64,000 nt of DNA from an uncultured Bacteroidota bacterium (GTDB taxonomy: Bacteria; Bacteroidota; Bacteroidia; NS11-12g; UBA9320): contig CAKZLB010000046.1 of assembly GCA_937124965.1 (NCBI GenBank), positions 226,776 through 290,775 on the forward strand, given 5' to 3'. The position numbers and the translations under genes were made by a program. Numbering within the stretch: position 1 is the stretch's first letter; each line of letters begins with the position of its first letter. This document shows positions 19,552 through 29,897 of the stretch, piece after piece. The notes beneath the pieces are model-generated. The model was not told the DNA's origin, made no database searches, and worked only from the letters and a program-made list of their open reading frames with translations.

Positions 19552-19880
19552 TTCGATTTTACGTTATTATTCGTGGTGCGAAAGTACAAATTATAACTCT
19601 CAATAGACTGTCACTATAATCTTAAAAAACGCACTTTTACCTAAAAATTCAATCTATTTATCTAAACCTTGAATTACAGCAAGAACAATTAAGTCTAAAC
19701 GTAACACAGCAATTTTCATAAACTATTATTTTTAGCCTAGTCTAAAAATAACTGTGCAATGCAAAATCGCTACAATTATTTGTTTGTCAATATTCTCGAC
19801 AAAAAGAATCTTAGACACGACAACTTCTGACAGTTTGTCACACAAAACTATATCTTTGCAACTTTACTGTTTAAACCTTT
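19552..19880. other. AT-rich divergent intergenic region, no gene seen
   Basis: This 329-base gap separates the leftward lipoprotein gene from rightward miaB. I see no RNA gene or plausible small ORF. It must hold both promoters: a TATCTTTG element for miaB at 19851-19858, and a weaker TACTTTCG-like element on the minus strand at 19579-19586. Confidence 0.6.
19834..19858 (+). promoter_or_regulatory. putative Bacteroidota promoter of miaB
   Basis: The -7 element TATCTTTG (19851-19858) matches TAnnTTTG and lies 22 bases before the ATG. A TTTG at 19834-19837 is only 13 bases upstream, shorter than the usual 17-23, so the -33 element is uncertain. Confidence 0.5.
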
Positions 19881-21308
19881 ATGGGAAATATTAATAACAA
19901 AAAATTATACATAGAAAGTTATGGTTGCGCAATGAACTTCGCTGATAGTGAAGTGGTTGCTACGATTATGGCTGACAATGGTTATACAACTGTCAATTCT
20001 GAACACGATGCAGACATTGTTTTTATAAATACATGTTCAATTCGAGATAATGCTGAGCAAAAAATCCGTCATCGTTTAACCGGTTTAAAAGGCACTAAGC
20101 GAAAGAACAAGGACTTAGTCGTTGGGATTTTAGGCTGTATGGCAGAACGTCTAAAAGATCAACTTATAGAAGAAGAAAAATTAGTAGATATTGTTGTTGG
20201 TCCAGATGCTTACAGAGATTTGCCAAGTTTAGTTGCAGAGGTTGATGGTGGTTCAAAAGCGGTGAATGTGTTATTGTCACTGGAGGAAACATATGGAGAA
20301 ATTACCCCAACACGATTACATAGCAACGGCGTAACAGCTTTTATATCAATTATGCGTGGGTGCGACAATATGTGCAGTTTCTGCGTTGTTCCGTTTACTA
20401 GAGGTCGCGAGCGCAGTAGAGACCCTCAAACCATCGTTGAAGAAGCTACCGATTTATTTAATAAAGGATATAAAGAAGTTACACTTTTAGGTCAAAACGT
20501 TGACAGTTACTTGTGGTATGGTGGTGGTCCGAAAAAGGAGTTTAAAAAACTTTCACAAGAAGAAAAAGATAGTTCGGTTGATTTTGCAAAATTGTTAGAC
20601 ATGGTTGCCAAGGTTGATCCAACCCTGCGTATTCGATTTTCAACGTCTCACCCAAAAGATATTGTTGACGACGTACTGCACGTCATGGCAAAACATAAAA
20701 ACATCTGTAATTACATTCACCTACCTGCTCAATCTGGAAACTCTAGGATTTTAGACAAGATGAATAGAACCTATGATCGAAAGTGGTATAAAACTAAAGT
20801 TGAACGCATACGAGATATTATTCCAAATTGCAGTATTAGTTGCGATATAATTGCTGGTTTCTGTACAGAAACAGAGGAAGAACATCAAGATACTCTTTCT
20901 TTGATGGAATGGTCTGATTTTGATTTTTCTTACATGTATTATTACTCAGAACGACCTGGCACTTTAGCAGCTAGAAAATACTCCGACGACGTACCGTTGG
21001 AAGTTAAAAAAAGAAGACTTACAGAAATCATTACACTTCAAAATAATATGTCAGCCCGAAAGAACAAAGAGCGAGAGGGGACGGTGGTTACAGTTTTGAT
21101 TGAAGGTAAATCTAAAAGATCAGATGATGACTTTATGGGAAAATGTGATGAAAATATTAGCACAATCTTTCCACGCGAAAATTACAAGGTTGGACAGTAT
21201 GTTGATGTTTTAATCGAACGCTCAACATCAAATAGTATAATGGGTAAAGCATTGGGGTTGAATGAATATTTCGAAAAAGAAACCCTTGAAAAAGCATTGG
21301 TATCTTAA
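19881..21308 (+). CDS. miaB: tRNA-2-methylthio-N6-dimethylallyladenosine synthase MiaB
   Basis: Radical-SAM methylthiotransferase of 475 residues that adds the 2-methylthio group to i6A37 of tRNAs. The N-terminal UPF0004 domain carries the second-cluster cysteines (SYGCAMN, Cys16; [16 protein letters not shown]). The radical-SAM CxxxCxxC is at Cys161, Cys165 and Cys168 ([19 protein letters not shown]), and a TRAM domain is at the C-terminus. It resembles RimO, but FTRGRERSR and the N-terminal signature identify MiaB. It heads the run miaB, sigma-54 activator, lptE, repeat protein, secG; its TAA overlaps the ATG of the next gene by one base. Confidence 0.95.
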   Translation: MGNINNKKLYIESYGCAMNFADSEVVATIMADNGYTTVNSEHDADIVFINTCSIRDNAEQKIRHRLTGLKGTKRKNKDLVVGILGCMAERLKDQLIEEEKLVDIVVGPDAYRDLPSLVAEVDGGSKAVNVLLSLEETYGEITPTRLHSNGVTAFISIMRGCDNMCSFCVVPFTRGRERSRDPQTIVEEATDLFNKGYKEVTLLGQNVDSYLWYGGGPKKEFKKLSQEEKDSSVDFAKLLDMVAKVDPTLRIRFSTSHPKDIVDDVLHVMAKHKNICNYIHLPAQSGNSRILDKMNRTYDRKWYKTKVERIRDIIPNCSISCDIIAGFCTETEEEHQDTLSLMEWSDFDFSYMYYYSERPGTLAARKYSDDVPLEVKKRRLTEIITLQNNMSARKNKEREGTVVTVLIEGKSKRSDDDFMGKCDENISTIFPRENYKVGQYVDVLIERSTSNSIMGKALGLNEYFEKETLEKALVS

Positions 21309-22561
21309 TGAATTTACAGCAAATTAAAAATCGATTTAGTATTGTTGGGAACTCCCCAAGACTGAACTATGCCCTTGAAACTGCTGTAAAAGTTGCTCCA
21401 ACGGACATTACAGTGTATATCCAAGGAGAAAGTGGTGTTGGTAAAGAATCATTTTCCAAAATAATCCATCAATTAAGCAACCGTAAACACGGACCTTTTT
21501 TCGCATTAAACTGTGGCGCGATTCCAGAAGGAACTATTAATTCTGAGCTATTCGGTCATGAAAAAGGCGCGTTTACCGGAGCAATCGACAATCGTAAAGG
21601 GTACTTTGAAACGGTTAATGGTGGAACCATTTTCTTAGATGAAATAGGTGAACTACCGCTCGAAACCCAATCACGACTTTTGCGATTATTGGAGAATGGA
21701 GAATTTATTAAAGTCGGTTCTTCTAAAGTCTTAACAACTGACGTACGAATTATTACTGCAACTAATAAAGACCTATTTGAAGAAACGCAAAAAGGGAAAT
21801 TTAGGGAAGACCTTTATTATAGACTATCAACGTTGCCAATAAAAGTGCCTGCATTACGTGAAAGACATCAGGACATTTACCTTCTATTTAGGAAATTTGC
21901 CGCCGACCTTGCGGAGAAATATAAATCTCCAGAAATGGAGCTTGACGCTGAAGCTGAAAACCTCCTGTTAAAATACTCATGGCCGGGAAACATTAGACAA
22001 CTAAAAAACTTGACAGAGCAATTGGCTGTTTTAGAACAAGACTCATTTATAACCGCCGATACTTTAAAAAAATACCTTCCAGAACAACGTTCATCATTGC
22101 CGGCACTTACGTCAAAGCAACAATCAAGTGGCAGTTCCGATTTTTCAGAAAGAGATATCTTTTATAAGATACTTTTTGATATGAAAAATGAAATGTCCGA
22201 CCTGAAAAAAATTGTTTTAGAGCTTTTGAAAAAGTCGAACTCAAAAGAAGAAATATTAGAGGGAAATGAAGCGATCATTCAGCGCGTACTTTCCGAAGCT
22301 GCTAGTCAAAATGATGTCTCGTCTGAAATTACGATTCGTAGAAATGAAAATGAATCTGCCGACGACGACGACCATCATTACATAATCGAACCAGAAGATT
22401 CAGTTAATTTGGAAGAAAACCTTTCACTGGAAGATAAAGAAGAAGAGCTCATTAAGAAAGCGTTATTGAAGAATAACGGAAAAAGAAAAAGAGCCGCTCA
22501 AGATTTAGGTATTTCTGAAAGGACCTTATATCGTAAAATAAAGCAATATGAACTCGATTAA
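21308..22561 (+). CDS. sigma-54-dependent transcriptional activator without sensory domain
   Basis: Enhancer-binding AAA+ activator of RpoN RNA polymerase, 417 residues. Walker A is GESGVGKES (about 40-48), the sigma-54 contact loop GAFTGA is at 87-92, Walker B is FLDEIGEL (about 110), and a FIS-type helix-turn-helix closes the protein (KRKRAAQDLGISERTLYRK). The AAA+ domain begins within the first 20 residues, so the usual N-terminal receiver, GAF or PAS domain is absent. A low-complexity acidic segment (about 340-375) separates AAA+ from the DNA-binding helix. Regulation must therefore come from expression or a partner protein. It overlaps miaB by 1 base and lptE by 14 bases. Confidence 0.9.
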   Translation: MNLQQIKNRFSIVGNSPRLNYALETAVKVAPTDITVYIQGESGVGKESFSKIIHQLSNRKHGPFFALNCGAIPEGTINSELFGHEKGAFTGAIDNRKGYFETVNGGTIFLDEIGELPLETQSRLLRLLENGEFIKVGSSKVLTTDVRIITATNKDLFEETQKGKFREDLYYRLSTLPIKVPALRERHQDIYLLFRKFAADLAEKYKSPEMELDAEAENLLLKYSWPGNIRQLKNLTEQLAVLEQDSFITADTLKKYLPEQRSSLPALTSKQQSSGSSDFSERDIFYKILFDMKNEMSDLKKIVLELLKKSNSKEEILEGNEAIIQRVLSEAASQNDVSSEITIRRNENESADDDDHHYIIEPEDSVNLEENLSLEDKEEELIKKALLKNNGKRKRAAQDLGISERTLYRKIKQYELD

Positions 22562-23054
22562 ACTATTATTCGTCATTGCATTGGTTGCGTTTCAGGCATC
22601 ATCTTGCGGCTTATATAGCCTCAATGGGGTTACGATTCCCGCCGAAGTAAAGTCAGTAAGTGTTGCATTTATTGAAAACAAAGCTCCAATCGTTGCACCT
22701 AGTCTTAGTCCAACATTGACAGACAAATTGCGCGACAAGTTTTTAACCCAAACGAATCTGAGTCTCATCGAAAACAACGGTGATTTTGCGTTAGAAGGTC
22801 ATATCGTCGACTACTCGATTAACCCTGTTGGTGCTGCGGACAATTCTTCTGCTTCTAAAAATAGACTTCAAATTGCGGTTCAAATAACTATGGCGTGTGA
22901 AGTTGCTCCAAACTTGGCTTTTGATCAACGTTTTACACAATTTGAAGACTTCGACGCATCAACTTCATTAGCAGATGTAGAAGCAAGTTTAATCGAATCA
23001 ATCTCCGAGAATTTAGCTCAAGAAATTTTTAACAAAGCCGCTTTAAACTGGTAA
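22548..23054 (+). CDS. lptE: LptE-family LPS-assembly lipoprotein
   Basis: Outer-membrane lipoprotein of 168 residues that partners LptD in inserting lipopolysaccharide. The signal peptide ends at a lipobox (FQASSC, Cys20), followed by the typical GLYSLNGVTIPAEVKSVSV start of Bacteroidota LptE and a C-terminal helix (ESISENLAQEIFNKA). It starts inside the last codons of the sigma-54 activator gene (14-base overlap). Homologues occupy this position between the activator and secG in Flavobacteriia. No LptD is in the window. Confidence 0.85.
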   Translation: MNSIKLLFVIALVAFQASSCGLYSLNGVTIPAEVKSVSVAFIENKAPIVAPSLSPTLTDKLRDKFLTQTNLSLIENNGDFALEGHIVDYSINPVGAADNSSASKNRLQIAVQITMACEVAPNLAFDQRFTQFEDFDASTSLADVEASLIESISENLAQEIFNKAALNW

Positions 23055-23055
23055 T

Positions 23056-24519
23056 TTGGAAACTGAAAAGATCATATCGCTTTTAAACAACTATGAGTCA
23101 ATCGGTGCAAGCCATTTGGCTGAAATTAGTGAGCTAAAGAAAAAGTATCCTTGGTTTTCGACTTTGCATGCATTAGAAGCTAAATGTCTTAAAAACGACA
23201 ATAAATTTGGTCTTAAGAAATCAGTAAAATCAGCTTCCCTATTTGCAGGTGATAGGGAACACTTGTACGATTTTCTGCATGATCAGTTAAAATTTGAGGT
23301 AGACCTAACGGCAAGTAAGGTTGATGAGAGGGTAACAATCGCACCTGTTGGCAATGATTTACAACAAGAGATTCTTGAACAAGATCCTAATAATGAGCTT
23401 TCTACGACTGAAAAGTCTCGTAATGAAGAACCTACAGAACAAAACAATAAGGTTGATGAAGTTTCAGAAGAAGAATTAAAAATAGTAGAAGAAACCCAAC
23501 CAAAAATTGAGACTGACACCTCTGAAGCAGAAAACGATGATCGTGAAGGAATAACTGAATCGGATACAATTACCTCTGAACATGAAAAAGAGGAACTTGA
23601 ACAAGGTATCAAGGTTGATTCCTTAACGGTCGAAAAAGATCTTGAACAAGAGCCTAGAAGTGAGTTTCCTTCTTCTGAAAAGGCTCATAATGAAGAACCT
23701 ACAGAACAAAACAGTAAGGTTGATGAAGTTTCAGGAGAAGAATTAAAAATAGTAGATGAAACCCAACCAAAAATTGAGAATGACACCTCTGAAGCAGAAA
23801 ACGATGATGATGGTGAGGAAATAACTGAATCGGATACAATTACCTCTGAACATGAAAAAGAGGAACTTGAACAAGATATCAAGGTTGATTCCTTAACGGA
23901 CGAAAAAGATACGACAGAAGATAGTATCCAACTTCTTGAAGGTACTTCAAATATTGAAGAAAAGGTAGAAGAAACTAAGGAAGAAGTTGAAGAAGCAACC
24001 CCGACTAAACCGAAGAAAAAAGGCGTTGAAATAATTTACGACCCATTGGTAGAGTTACAATCTCAGGTCGACAATTCATTACCCAAAAAACCAGTCATAG
24101 CTTACGACCCATTAGTTGAATTAACAAAATTAGAGCAGGACGAAGAAAAGAAGGACAAGCTTGACTTTTTCTCATGGCTTGACAATCTCGAAGAAGACAA
24201 ACCAAAGGAAACGCCAAAACCTCGAAAGCTTGTTATGACAGAAGAGGCAAGTCAGTTACTGGAAAACTTTATTAAGAACAGACCTCGTATAACTAAAATT
24301 CGGAAAGATATCGATCGGTTGGAAGTGTACACTTCAAAAAAAGAAACTCCTGAATTTGAATTAGTTACAGAGTCTTTAGCTAAACTTCATATCAAACAGC
24401 AACGTCCTGAAAAAGCTATTGAAATTTATGAAAAATTGAGTTTGCAAAATCCCGAAAAGTTCTCGTATTTTGCAGCCCTGATTGAAAAAGTCAAACAGGA
24501 TTTTAACTTAGAAGAATAA
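23056..24519 (+). CDS. acidic repeat protein of the lptE-secG locus, C-terminal TPR-like
   Basis: Protein of 487 residues with no known activity. The N-terminus (about 1-85, helical, with KKYPWFSTLHALEAKCLK) and the C-terminus (about 360-487, DFFSWLDNL, then a TPR-like helix pair AKLHIKQQRPEKAIEIYEKL) match the pattern of conserved flavobacterial proteins found next to lptE. Between them lies a very acidic, probably disordered region containing two nearly identical 89/90-residue repeats, and then the motif YDPLVEL twice. The start is TTG, directly after the lptE stop; no suitable ATG exists and the N-terminal motif fits, so I accept it. No signal peptide is seen; it is probably cytoplasmic. 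Confidence 0.75.
   Translation: METEKIISLLNNYESIGASHLAEISELKKKYPWFSTLHALEAKCLKNDNKFGLKKSVKSASLFAGDREHLYDFLHDQLKFEVDLTASKVDERVTIAPVGNDLQQEILEQDPNNELSTTEKSRNEEPTEQNNKVDEVSEEELKIVEETQPKIETDTSEAENDDREGITESDTITSEHEKEELEQGIKVDSLTVEKDLEQEPRSEFPSSEKAHNEEPTEQNSKVDEVSGEELKIVDETQPKIENDTSEAENDDDGEEITESDTITSEHEKEELEQDIKVDSLTDEKDTTEDSIQLLEGTSNIEEKVEETKEEVEEATPTKPKKKGVEIIYDPLVELQSQVDNSLPKKPVIAYDPLVELTKLEQDEEKKDKLDFFSWLDNLEEDKPKETPKPRKLVMTEEASQLLENFIKNRPRITKIRKDIDRLEVYTSKKETPEFELVTESLAKLHIKQQRPEKAIEIYEKLSLQNPEKFSYFAALIEKVKQDFNLEE
23374..23640 (+). repeat. in-gene tandem duplication, copy 1 (267 bp)
   Basis: Encodes 89 residues from LEQDPNNEL to LTVEKD. It is near identical at DNA level to 23641-23910, with long runs such as that encoding ITESDTITSEHEKEELEQ unchanged, so the duplication is recent. 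Confidence 0.9.
23641..23910 (+). repeat. in-gene tandem duplication, copy 2 (270 bp)
   Basis: Encodes 90 residues from LEQEPRSEF to LTDEKD. It differs from copy 1 by substitutions and one extra codon in the acidic ENDDDGEE stretch. The frame is maintained. Confidence 0.9.
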
Positions 24520-24521
24520 AC

Positions 24522-24890
24522 ATGTATCTATTCATAATATTAATCATTGTTGTTTGTGTTGCCTTAACCTTTATTGTGTTGATTCAAAAACCTAAAGGTG
24601 GTGGGATTGCATCAAACTTTTCGTCGGGATCTCAAATCATGGGCGTGAAAAGAACAAATGAACTTGTTGAAAAAGCAACATGGGGATTGGCAATTGCATT
24701 ATTGGTTCTTTCGTTATCGAGCAACATGTTTTTCTCAAGTTCTTCAGACAGTGCTGAAAAATCTGTGATTCAAGAACAAATCGACAACAATGAGTTGCCT
24801 GAGCCTTTGCAATTTGCACCACAACGTGATCCAAATGCACAACCTGGTGGAGATGCTCCAGCTCCAGCAGAAGGAACTCCTGAAGGGTAG
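24522..24890 (+). CDS. secG: preprotein translocase subunit SecG
   Basis: Small inner-membrane protein of 122 residues that assists SecYE/SecA in export. It has two transmembrane helices (about 1-21 and 50-70) flanking the conserved cytoplasmic loop QKPKGGGIASNF, and the Bacteroidota-type Pro/Ala/Gly-rich tail that follows the second helix. It starts 2 bases after the preceding gene's stop and closes the run that begins at miaB; a 197-base gap separates it from groES. Confidence 0.92.
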   Translation: MYLFIILIIVVCVALTFIVLIQKPKGGGIASNFSSGSQIMGVKRTNELVEKATWGLAIALLVLSLSSNMFFSSSSDSAEKSVIQEQIDNNELPEPLQFAPQRDPNAQPGGDAPAPAEGTPEG

Positions 24891-24970
24891 TTTTGTTATC
24901 AACCTATGCTCAGCCTTGTTACGTAGGGTAAAACGTGACATCCACCAACTACTTCTTTGTCATACTCAGC

Positions 24971-24998
24971 TTTTAAGTTATGACAATGTGACTTAAAA
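24971..24998. repeat. inverted repeat upstream of groES
   Basis: TTTTAAGT (24971-24978) and ACTTAAAA (24991-24998) are separated by 12 bases. The arm extended to ACTTAAAAAC recurs as a direct copy at 25058-25067. This could be an operator for the groESL operon; it does not match the CIRCE element. Confidence 0.4.
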
Positions 24999-25005
24999 AC
25001 TGTCG

Positions 25006-25038
25006 TTGTCAGTTCTTTTACAAATCGTTTTTCATTTG
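25006..25038 (+). promoter_or_regulatory. possible groESL promoter
   Basis: TTG (25006-25008), 22 bases, then TTCATTTG (25031-25038), one mismatch from TAnnTTTG, 49 bases before the groES ATG. The overlapping TTGGCAC resembles a sigma-54 -24 element, but the -12 half is poor. Confidence 0.35.
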
Positions 25039-25087
25039 GCACAACTTGTGACCATAGACTTAAAAACAATTTAGTTTCAATATCATT

Positions 25088-27039
<1,952 letters not shown>

Positions 27040-27063
27040 TCCACCACGATATTTTATTAAATA

Positions 27064-27100
27064 AAAGAGGCTGTCTCATAAGTAGGCAGCCTCTTTTTTT
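27064..27100 (+). terminator. Rho-independent terminator after groEL
   Basis: AAAGAGGCTG (27064-27073) pairs with CAGCCTCTTT (27087-27096), and the T-run continues to 27100. It lies 25 bases after the groEL stop. Confidence 0.92.
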
Positions 27101-27218
27101 TATTCTATTTCTATATTTGATTGTCAATACTGACCAACAAGATAAGTATTAAGGCTTACAGTTGATGGTGATAGGATAGCTAGATCAAGAAAAAACAGCC
27201 ATTAAAATCATTTCTGCT

Positions 27219-28280
27219 TTAGAACGGATCTGAAAATTTAGGATTGGTTAGAAAAGTTTCGTCTGTCAAGGTATGCAAGAATGCTTTCAAGTCTTCCATT
27301 TCGTTAACGGATATTTTATTCCTTGGGGCAATTTTCATATCTTCAGGTGCATTTGCGTTCACCGGTAAATTCAGATTAGGCATAACGTCTTCATAAAACC
27401 TCACTACTTCCTCAATCGTCTCAAATCTACCATCGTGCATATAAGGGCCAGACACCATAATATTCCTGAGTGAAGGTGTTTTAAACTTGTGTCGATCTTC
27501 ATAATTTTTTGTAAATTCTTGCAAGCCAAGATCCGTTGGATCTTTATCTAAGGCTGTATTGTGAGACTTGTTATCGTGCAGAAGAGAAGATGAGTGACAA
27601 TTAAAACATCCTTTAATTTTTAAGACATCAAATCCACGCAGTTCTTTTTCTGTAAGAGAGACCTCACCACGATTTGCCTTATCAAATTTTGAATTATCAG
27701 AGGTTATGGTCAATAAAAACTGCTCCAAGCCTTTCGCCAAATGTTCTTCCAAGATTGTGTCAACACCAAACGCATTTTTGAATTTCTCCTTGTACATTGT
27801 TGAATTATTAAGTCGCACAAGTACATCTTCGATTCGAGCGTCCATCTCAATTGGGTTCTCAATAGGCATAGTGGCCAATTCCCTTAAGCTCCCTGCCCTA
27901 CTATCCCAAAATAAATCTTTCGACCACATTAAGTTAAAAATAGACATCGTGTTTCGATTACCAAAATCTCCACGAATACCCTCACTTACTGCGTTTCCGT
28001 TATCGGTAAATGCCAGCTTTTGATTGTGACATGTAGCACATGCTTGGGTTTGATCCCCACTGAGTAACTTGTCATAAAACAAATGACGCCCAAGATCTAC
28101 TCCCGCCACAGTTAATGGATTGTCGGGTGGAATAATCAACGGAGGTAATTCAGTTACATCAATTAAAGTTGTATCATTCAACCCTCCGCCTGGAGGAATA
28201 ATTTCTGGTGGAGGTTCAGGCCCACAGCTAGACAGAGCGATTGCGAATCCAGCAATTAAGGCGATGAACAGTTGTTTCAT
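27219..28280 (-). CDS. diheme cytochrome c peroxidase, lipoprotein (CcpA/MauG family)
   Basis: Periplasm-facing enzyme of 353 residues that reduces hydrogen peroxide using two c-type hemes, or a MauG-like oxidase. The lipobox is ALSSC (Cys19), followed by a proline-rich linker. The two heme sites are CATCH and CFNCH, and the family block LFYDKLLSGDQTQACATCH and the late TPSLRNI and YMHDGRF motifs are visible. It lies 46 bases downstream of the T9SS propeller gene on the same strand, so the two may be co-transcribed. Peroxidase and MauG-type activity cannot be told apart here. Confidence 0.9.
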   Translation of the reverse strand: MKQLFIALIAGFAIALSSCGPEPPPEIIPPGGGLNDTTLIDVTELPPLIIPPDNPLTVAGVDLGRHLFYDKLLSGDQTQACATCHNQKLAFTDNGNAVSEGIRGDFGNRNTMSIFNLMWSKDLFWDSRAGSLRELATMPIENPIEMDARIEDVLVRLNNSTMYKEKFKNAFGVDTILEEHLAKGLEQFLLTITSDNSKFDKANRGEVSLTEKELRGFDVLKIKGCFNCHSSSLLHDNKSHNTALDKDPTDLGLQEFTKNYEDRHKFKTPSLRNIMVSGPYMHDGRFETIEEVVRFYEDVMPNLNLPVNANAPEDMKIAPRNKISVNEMEDLKAFLHTLTDETFLTNPKFSDPF

Positions 28281-28326
28281 TTGAATGTCTTTTGTCTTGA
28301 AAATAATGTGAGCAAATTGCGAAGAA

Positions 28327-29685
28327 TTACTCTACAATCAATTTCTCAAACAGTACTTCTGCGCCATCAGAGTGAATTTCAAGCATGTACATTCCTGTTA
28401 CCAAGTTTGACACATTTATAGAGTTACTTAATTGCTCTGATTGAACCACTACATCTTTCACTTCTTGTCCTAAGTTATTTAGTACGCGAATTCTAGTCAC
28501 TTTAGTTAATGAAATTGTTTCTACTGTTACTTCATCAACTGCTGGATTAGGGTATACTTTAACAATATTTCCAAATGCGTCAGCAGCAGAAGTCGACACT
28601 GGAGCTTTAAACTCAAAGTCAACTTTACTTTGATTGCTTCTTTGCTTTTCGCTAACCAATGTAAAATCTGTTGTAAATGTATAGACGTACTGAATGTCAC
28701 TTTTTGATTTTACAACATATAATGTTCCCGTTGCTTCGTCTAATTCTATGGAACCATCTGTAATTACTTCCTCGTCAGAAGTTAGTTCTCGTACCAAAGT
28801 AGAGTTCGTTATAGACTTTGATGTCAAATCTAAATCACCAATTCTTAGCTCATTTCCTCCTTCAAGGTTTTTAATGTATAAAGCTTTAACAAGCTTACTT
28901 TCTTCATCATAAACCATATCAAGGATGTTTCCTGAAAGTTGTGACTGACTTACAAGTGTTCCATTATTTAAGTCGAAAACAAAAAGTCTGTTGATCCCCA
29001 TTACATCTCTACCAGCAAACAAAAGTCTTTTGCTAGAACTAACGTAACATGGCGACCCAATGGATATCATTGTTTTTCCGTCAGTGCCAAACCCATTAAT
29101 TGTCCCCGTTTCAATTTCACCATAAAATGGAGCGGTAACTCCGCCAAAAGAAAGTGAAGGTAACTTTATCTTGTGTGCTACTTCTCCAGTATTAATGTTA
29201 AATACCACAAGAGAATTATTTTCATCATTATTACCATAACCATTATGAGATTGTTCCGTAGAAACAAACCCTACTTGACCCTCTTCGCTAATCACAAACG
29301 GTGCAACAAATGCAGAATTTAAAAACGGAATCTCTCTCACAACTTCACCGGTTGATGCATTCGCTAACAACAATCGTTGTTGGGCGGAGAATGAACCGAA
29401 TCTAATATCTTTATTAAAATTAGCAGACTGTGTAAAGAAGTACATTGAATTATCATCTTTCACGTAAGTCAACGAATTTGGAATATATGCTCTACCCGTA
29501 CCTAGGTCTACACGATTAATTAGTTTTGTCGTTGATCCGTCGGATGGATTTACTGATACAATTTCCGCCACACTTGGAGTGGCCTCTGTCCATGATATAG
29601 CACGAACATTTTCGCTTTGTCCTTGCGCCGAACTATTAACAGTAAATAAAGCGATACCTGCGATGAGTGTAGTTTTGATTTTCAT
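28327..29685 (-). CDS. secreted propeller-like protein with T9SS type A sorting domain
   Basis: Surface or extracellular protein of 452 residues. It has a signal peptide (about 1-20, ending NSSAQ), a repetitive beta-rich body (about 25-360) with strand motifs like YVSSSKRLLFAG and LVVFNINTGEV typical of a quinoprotein/YVTN-like propeller, and a T9SS type A domain in the last 75 residues (VYPNPAVDEVTV, then TGMYMLEIHSDG). No PQQ-ligand or catalytic motif was recognised. Ligand and function are unknown. It is the promoter-proximal partner of the peroxidase gene. Confidence 0.8.
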   Translation of the reverse strand: MKIKTTLIAGIALFTVNSSAQGQSENVRAISWTEATPSVAEIVSVNPSDGSTTKLINRVDLGTGRAYIPNSLTYVKDDNSMYFFTQSANFNKDIRFGSFSAQQRLLLANASTGEVVREIPFLNSAFVAPFVISEEGQVGFVSTEQSHNGYGNNDENNSLVVFNINTGEVAHKIKLPSLSFGGVTAPFYGEIETGTINGFGTDGKTMISIGSPCYVSSSKRLLFAGRDVMGINRLFVFDLNNGTLVSQSQLSGNILDMVYDEESKLVKALYIKNLEGGNELRIGDLDLTSKSITNSTLVRELTSDEEVITDGSIELDEATGTLYVVKSKSDIQYVYTFTTDFTLVSEKQRSNQSKVDFEFKAPVSTSAADAFGNIVKVYPNPAVDEVTVETISLTKVTRIRVLNNLGQEVKDVVVQSEQLSNSINVSNLVTGMYMLEIHSDGAEVLFEKLIVE

Positions 29686-29728
29686 ATGTATAGGTTTTTA
29701 ATTCTATATTTTACAATTTGTTGTTGGC

Positions 29729-29760
29729 GCAATTTACAATCCTAGATATATACCACCAAA
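29729..29760 (-). promoter_or_regulatory. putative promoter of the T9SS propeller gene
   Basis: On the minus strand, TTTG (29757-29760), 20 bases, then TAAATTGC (29729-29736). The spacing is ideal, but the -7 element departs from TAnnTTTG at its end. Confidence 0.45.
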
Positions 29761-29838
29761 CCATTTGGGCTATTCATAAGTCATTTTTTCATCGTTTATT
29801 TCAATATTTTGGGGACAAAACACAAGAATTTCAAAACA

Positions 29839-29870
29839 TTTGTTTTTCGAAAAACTAAATAATACCTTTG
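29839..29870 (+). promoter_or_regulatory. promoter of rpsA
   Basis: TTTG (29839-29842), 20 bases, then TACCTTTG (29863-29870): a perfect match to the Bacteroidota housekeeping promoter. Transcription should begin near 29877, which rules out a start codon at 29868 and places the GGAGG site within the first ten transcribed bases. Confidence 0.8.
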
Positions 29871-29882
29871 CGCCCGCTCAAA

Positions 29883-29887
29883 GGAGG
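29883..29887 (+). promoter_or_regulatory. GGAGG ribosome binding site of rpsA
   Basis: GGAGG ends 10 bases before TTG 29898. Strong Shine-Dalgarno sites are uncommon in this phylum, and this one supports initiation at 29898 or, less well, at ATG 29919. Confidence 0.6.
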
Positions 29888-29897
29888 ACACATTGAT

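Noticed and set aside
19552-19880. Small RNA or tRNA in the largest intergenic gap
   Set aside because: No cloverleaf, no GC-rich structured core and no terminator hairpin inside the gap.
23283-23882. Antisense open frames (two similar ones at 23283-23612 and 23685-23882)
   Set aside because: They are serine-rich mirror images of the acidic in-gene duplication and have no independent support.
25031-25051. Sigma-54 promoter before groES (TTGGCAC at 25036-25042)
   Set aside because: The -24 half is good, but the bases at the -12 position read GTGA instead of TTGC, and the spacing that would use the nearby TTG is two bases short.
24891-25087. CIRCE heat-shock operator before groESL
   Set aside because: No TTAGCACTC-N9-GAGTGCTAA or close variant is present.
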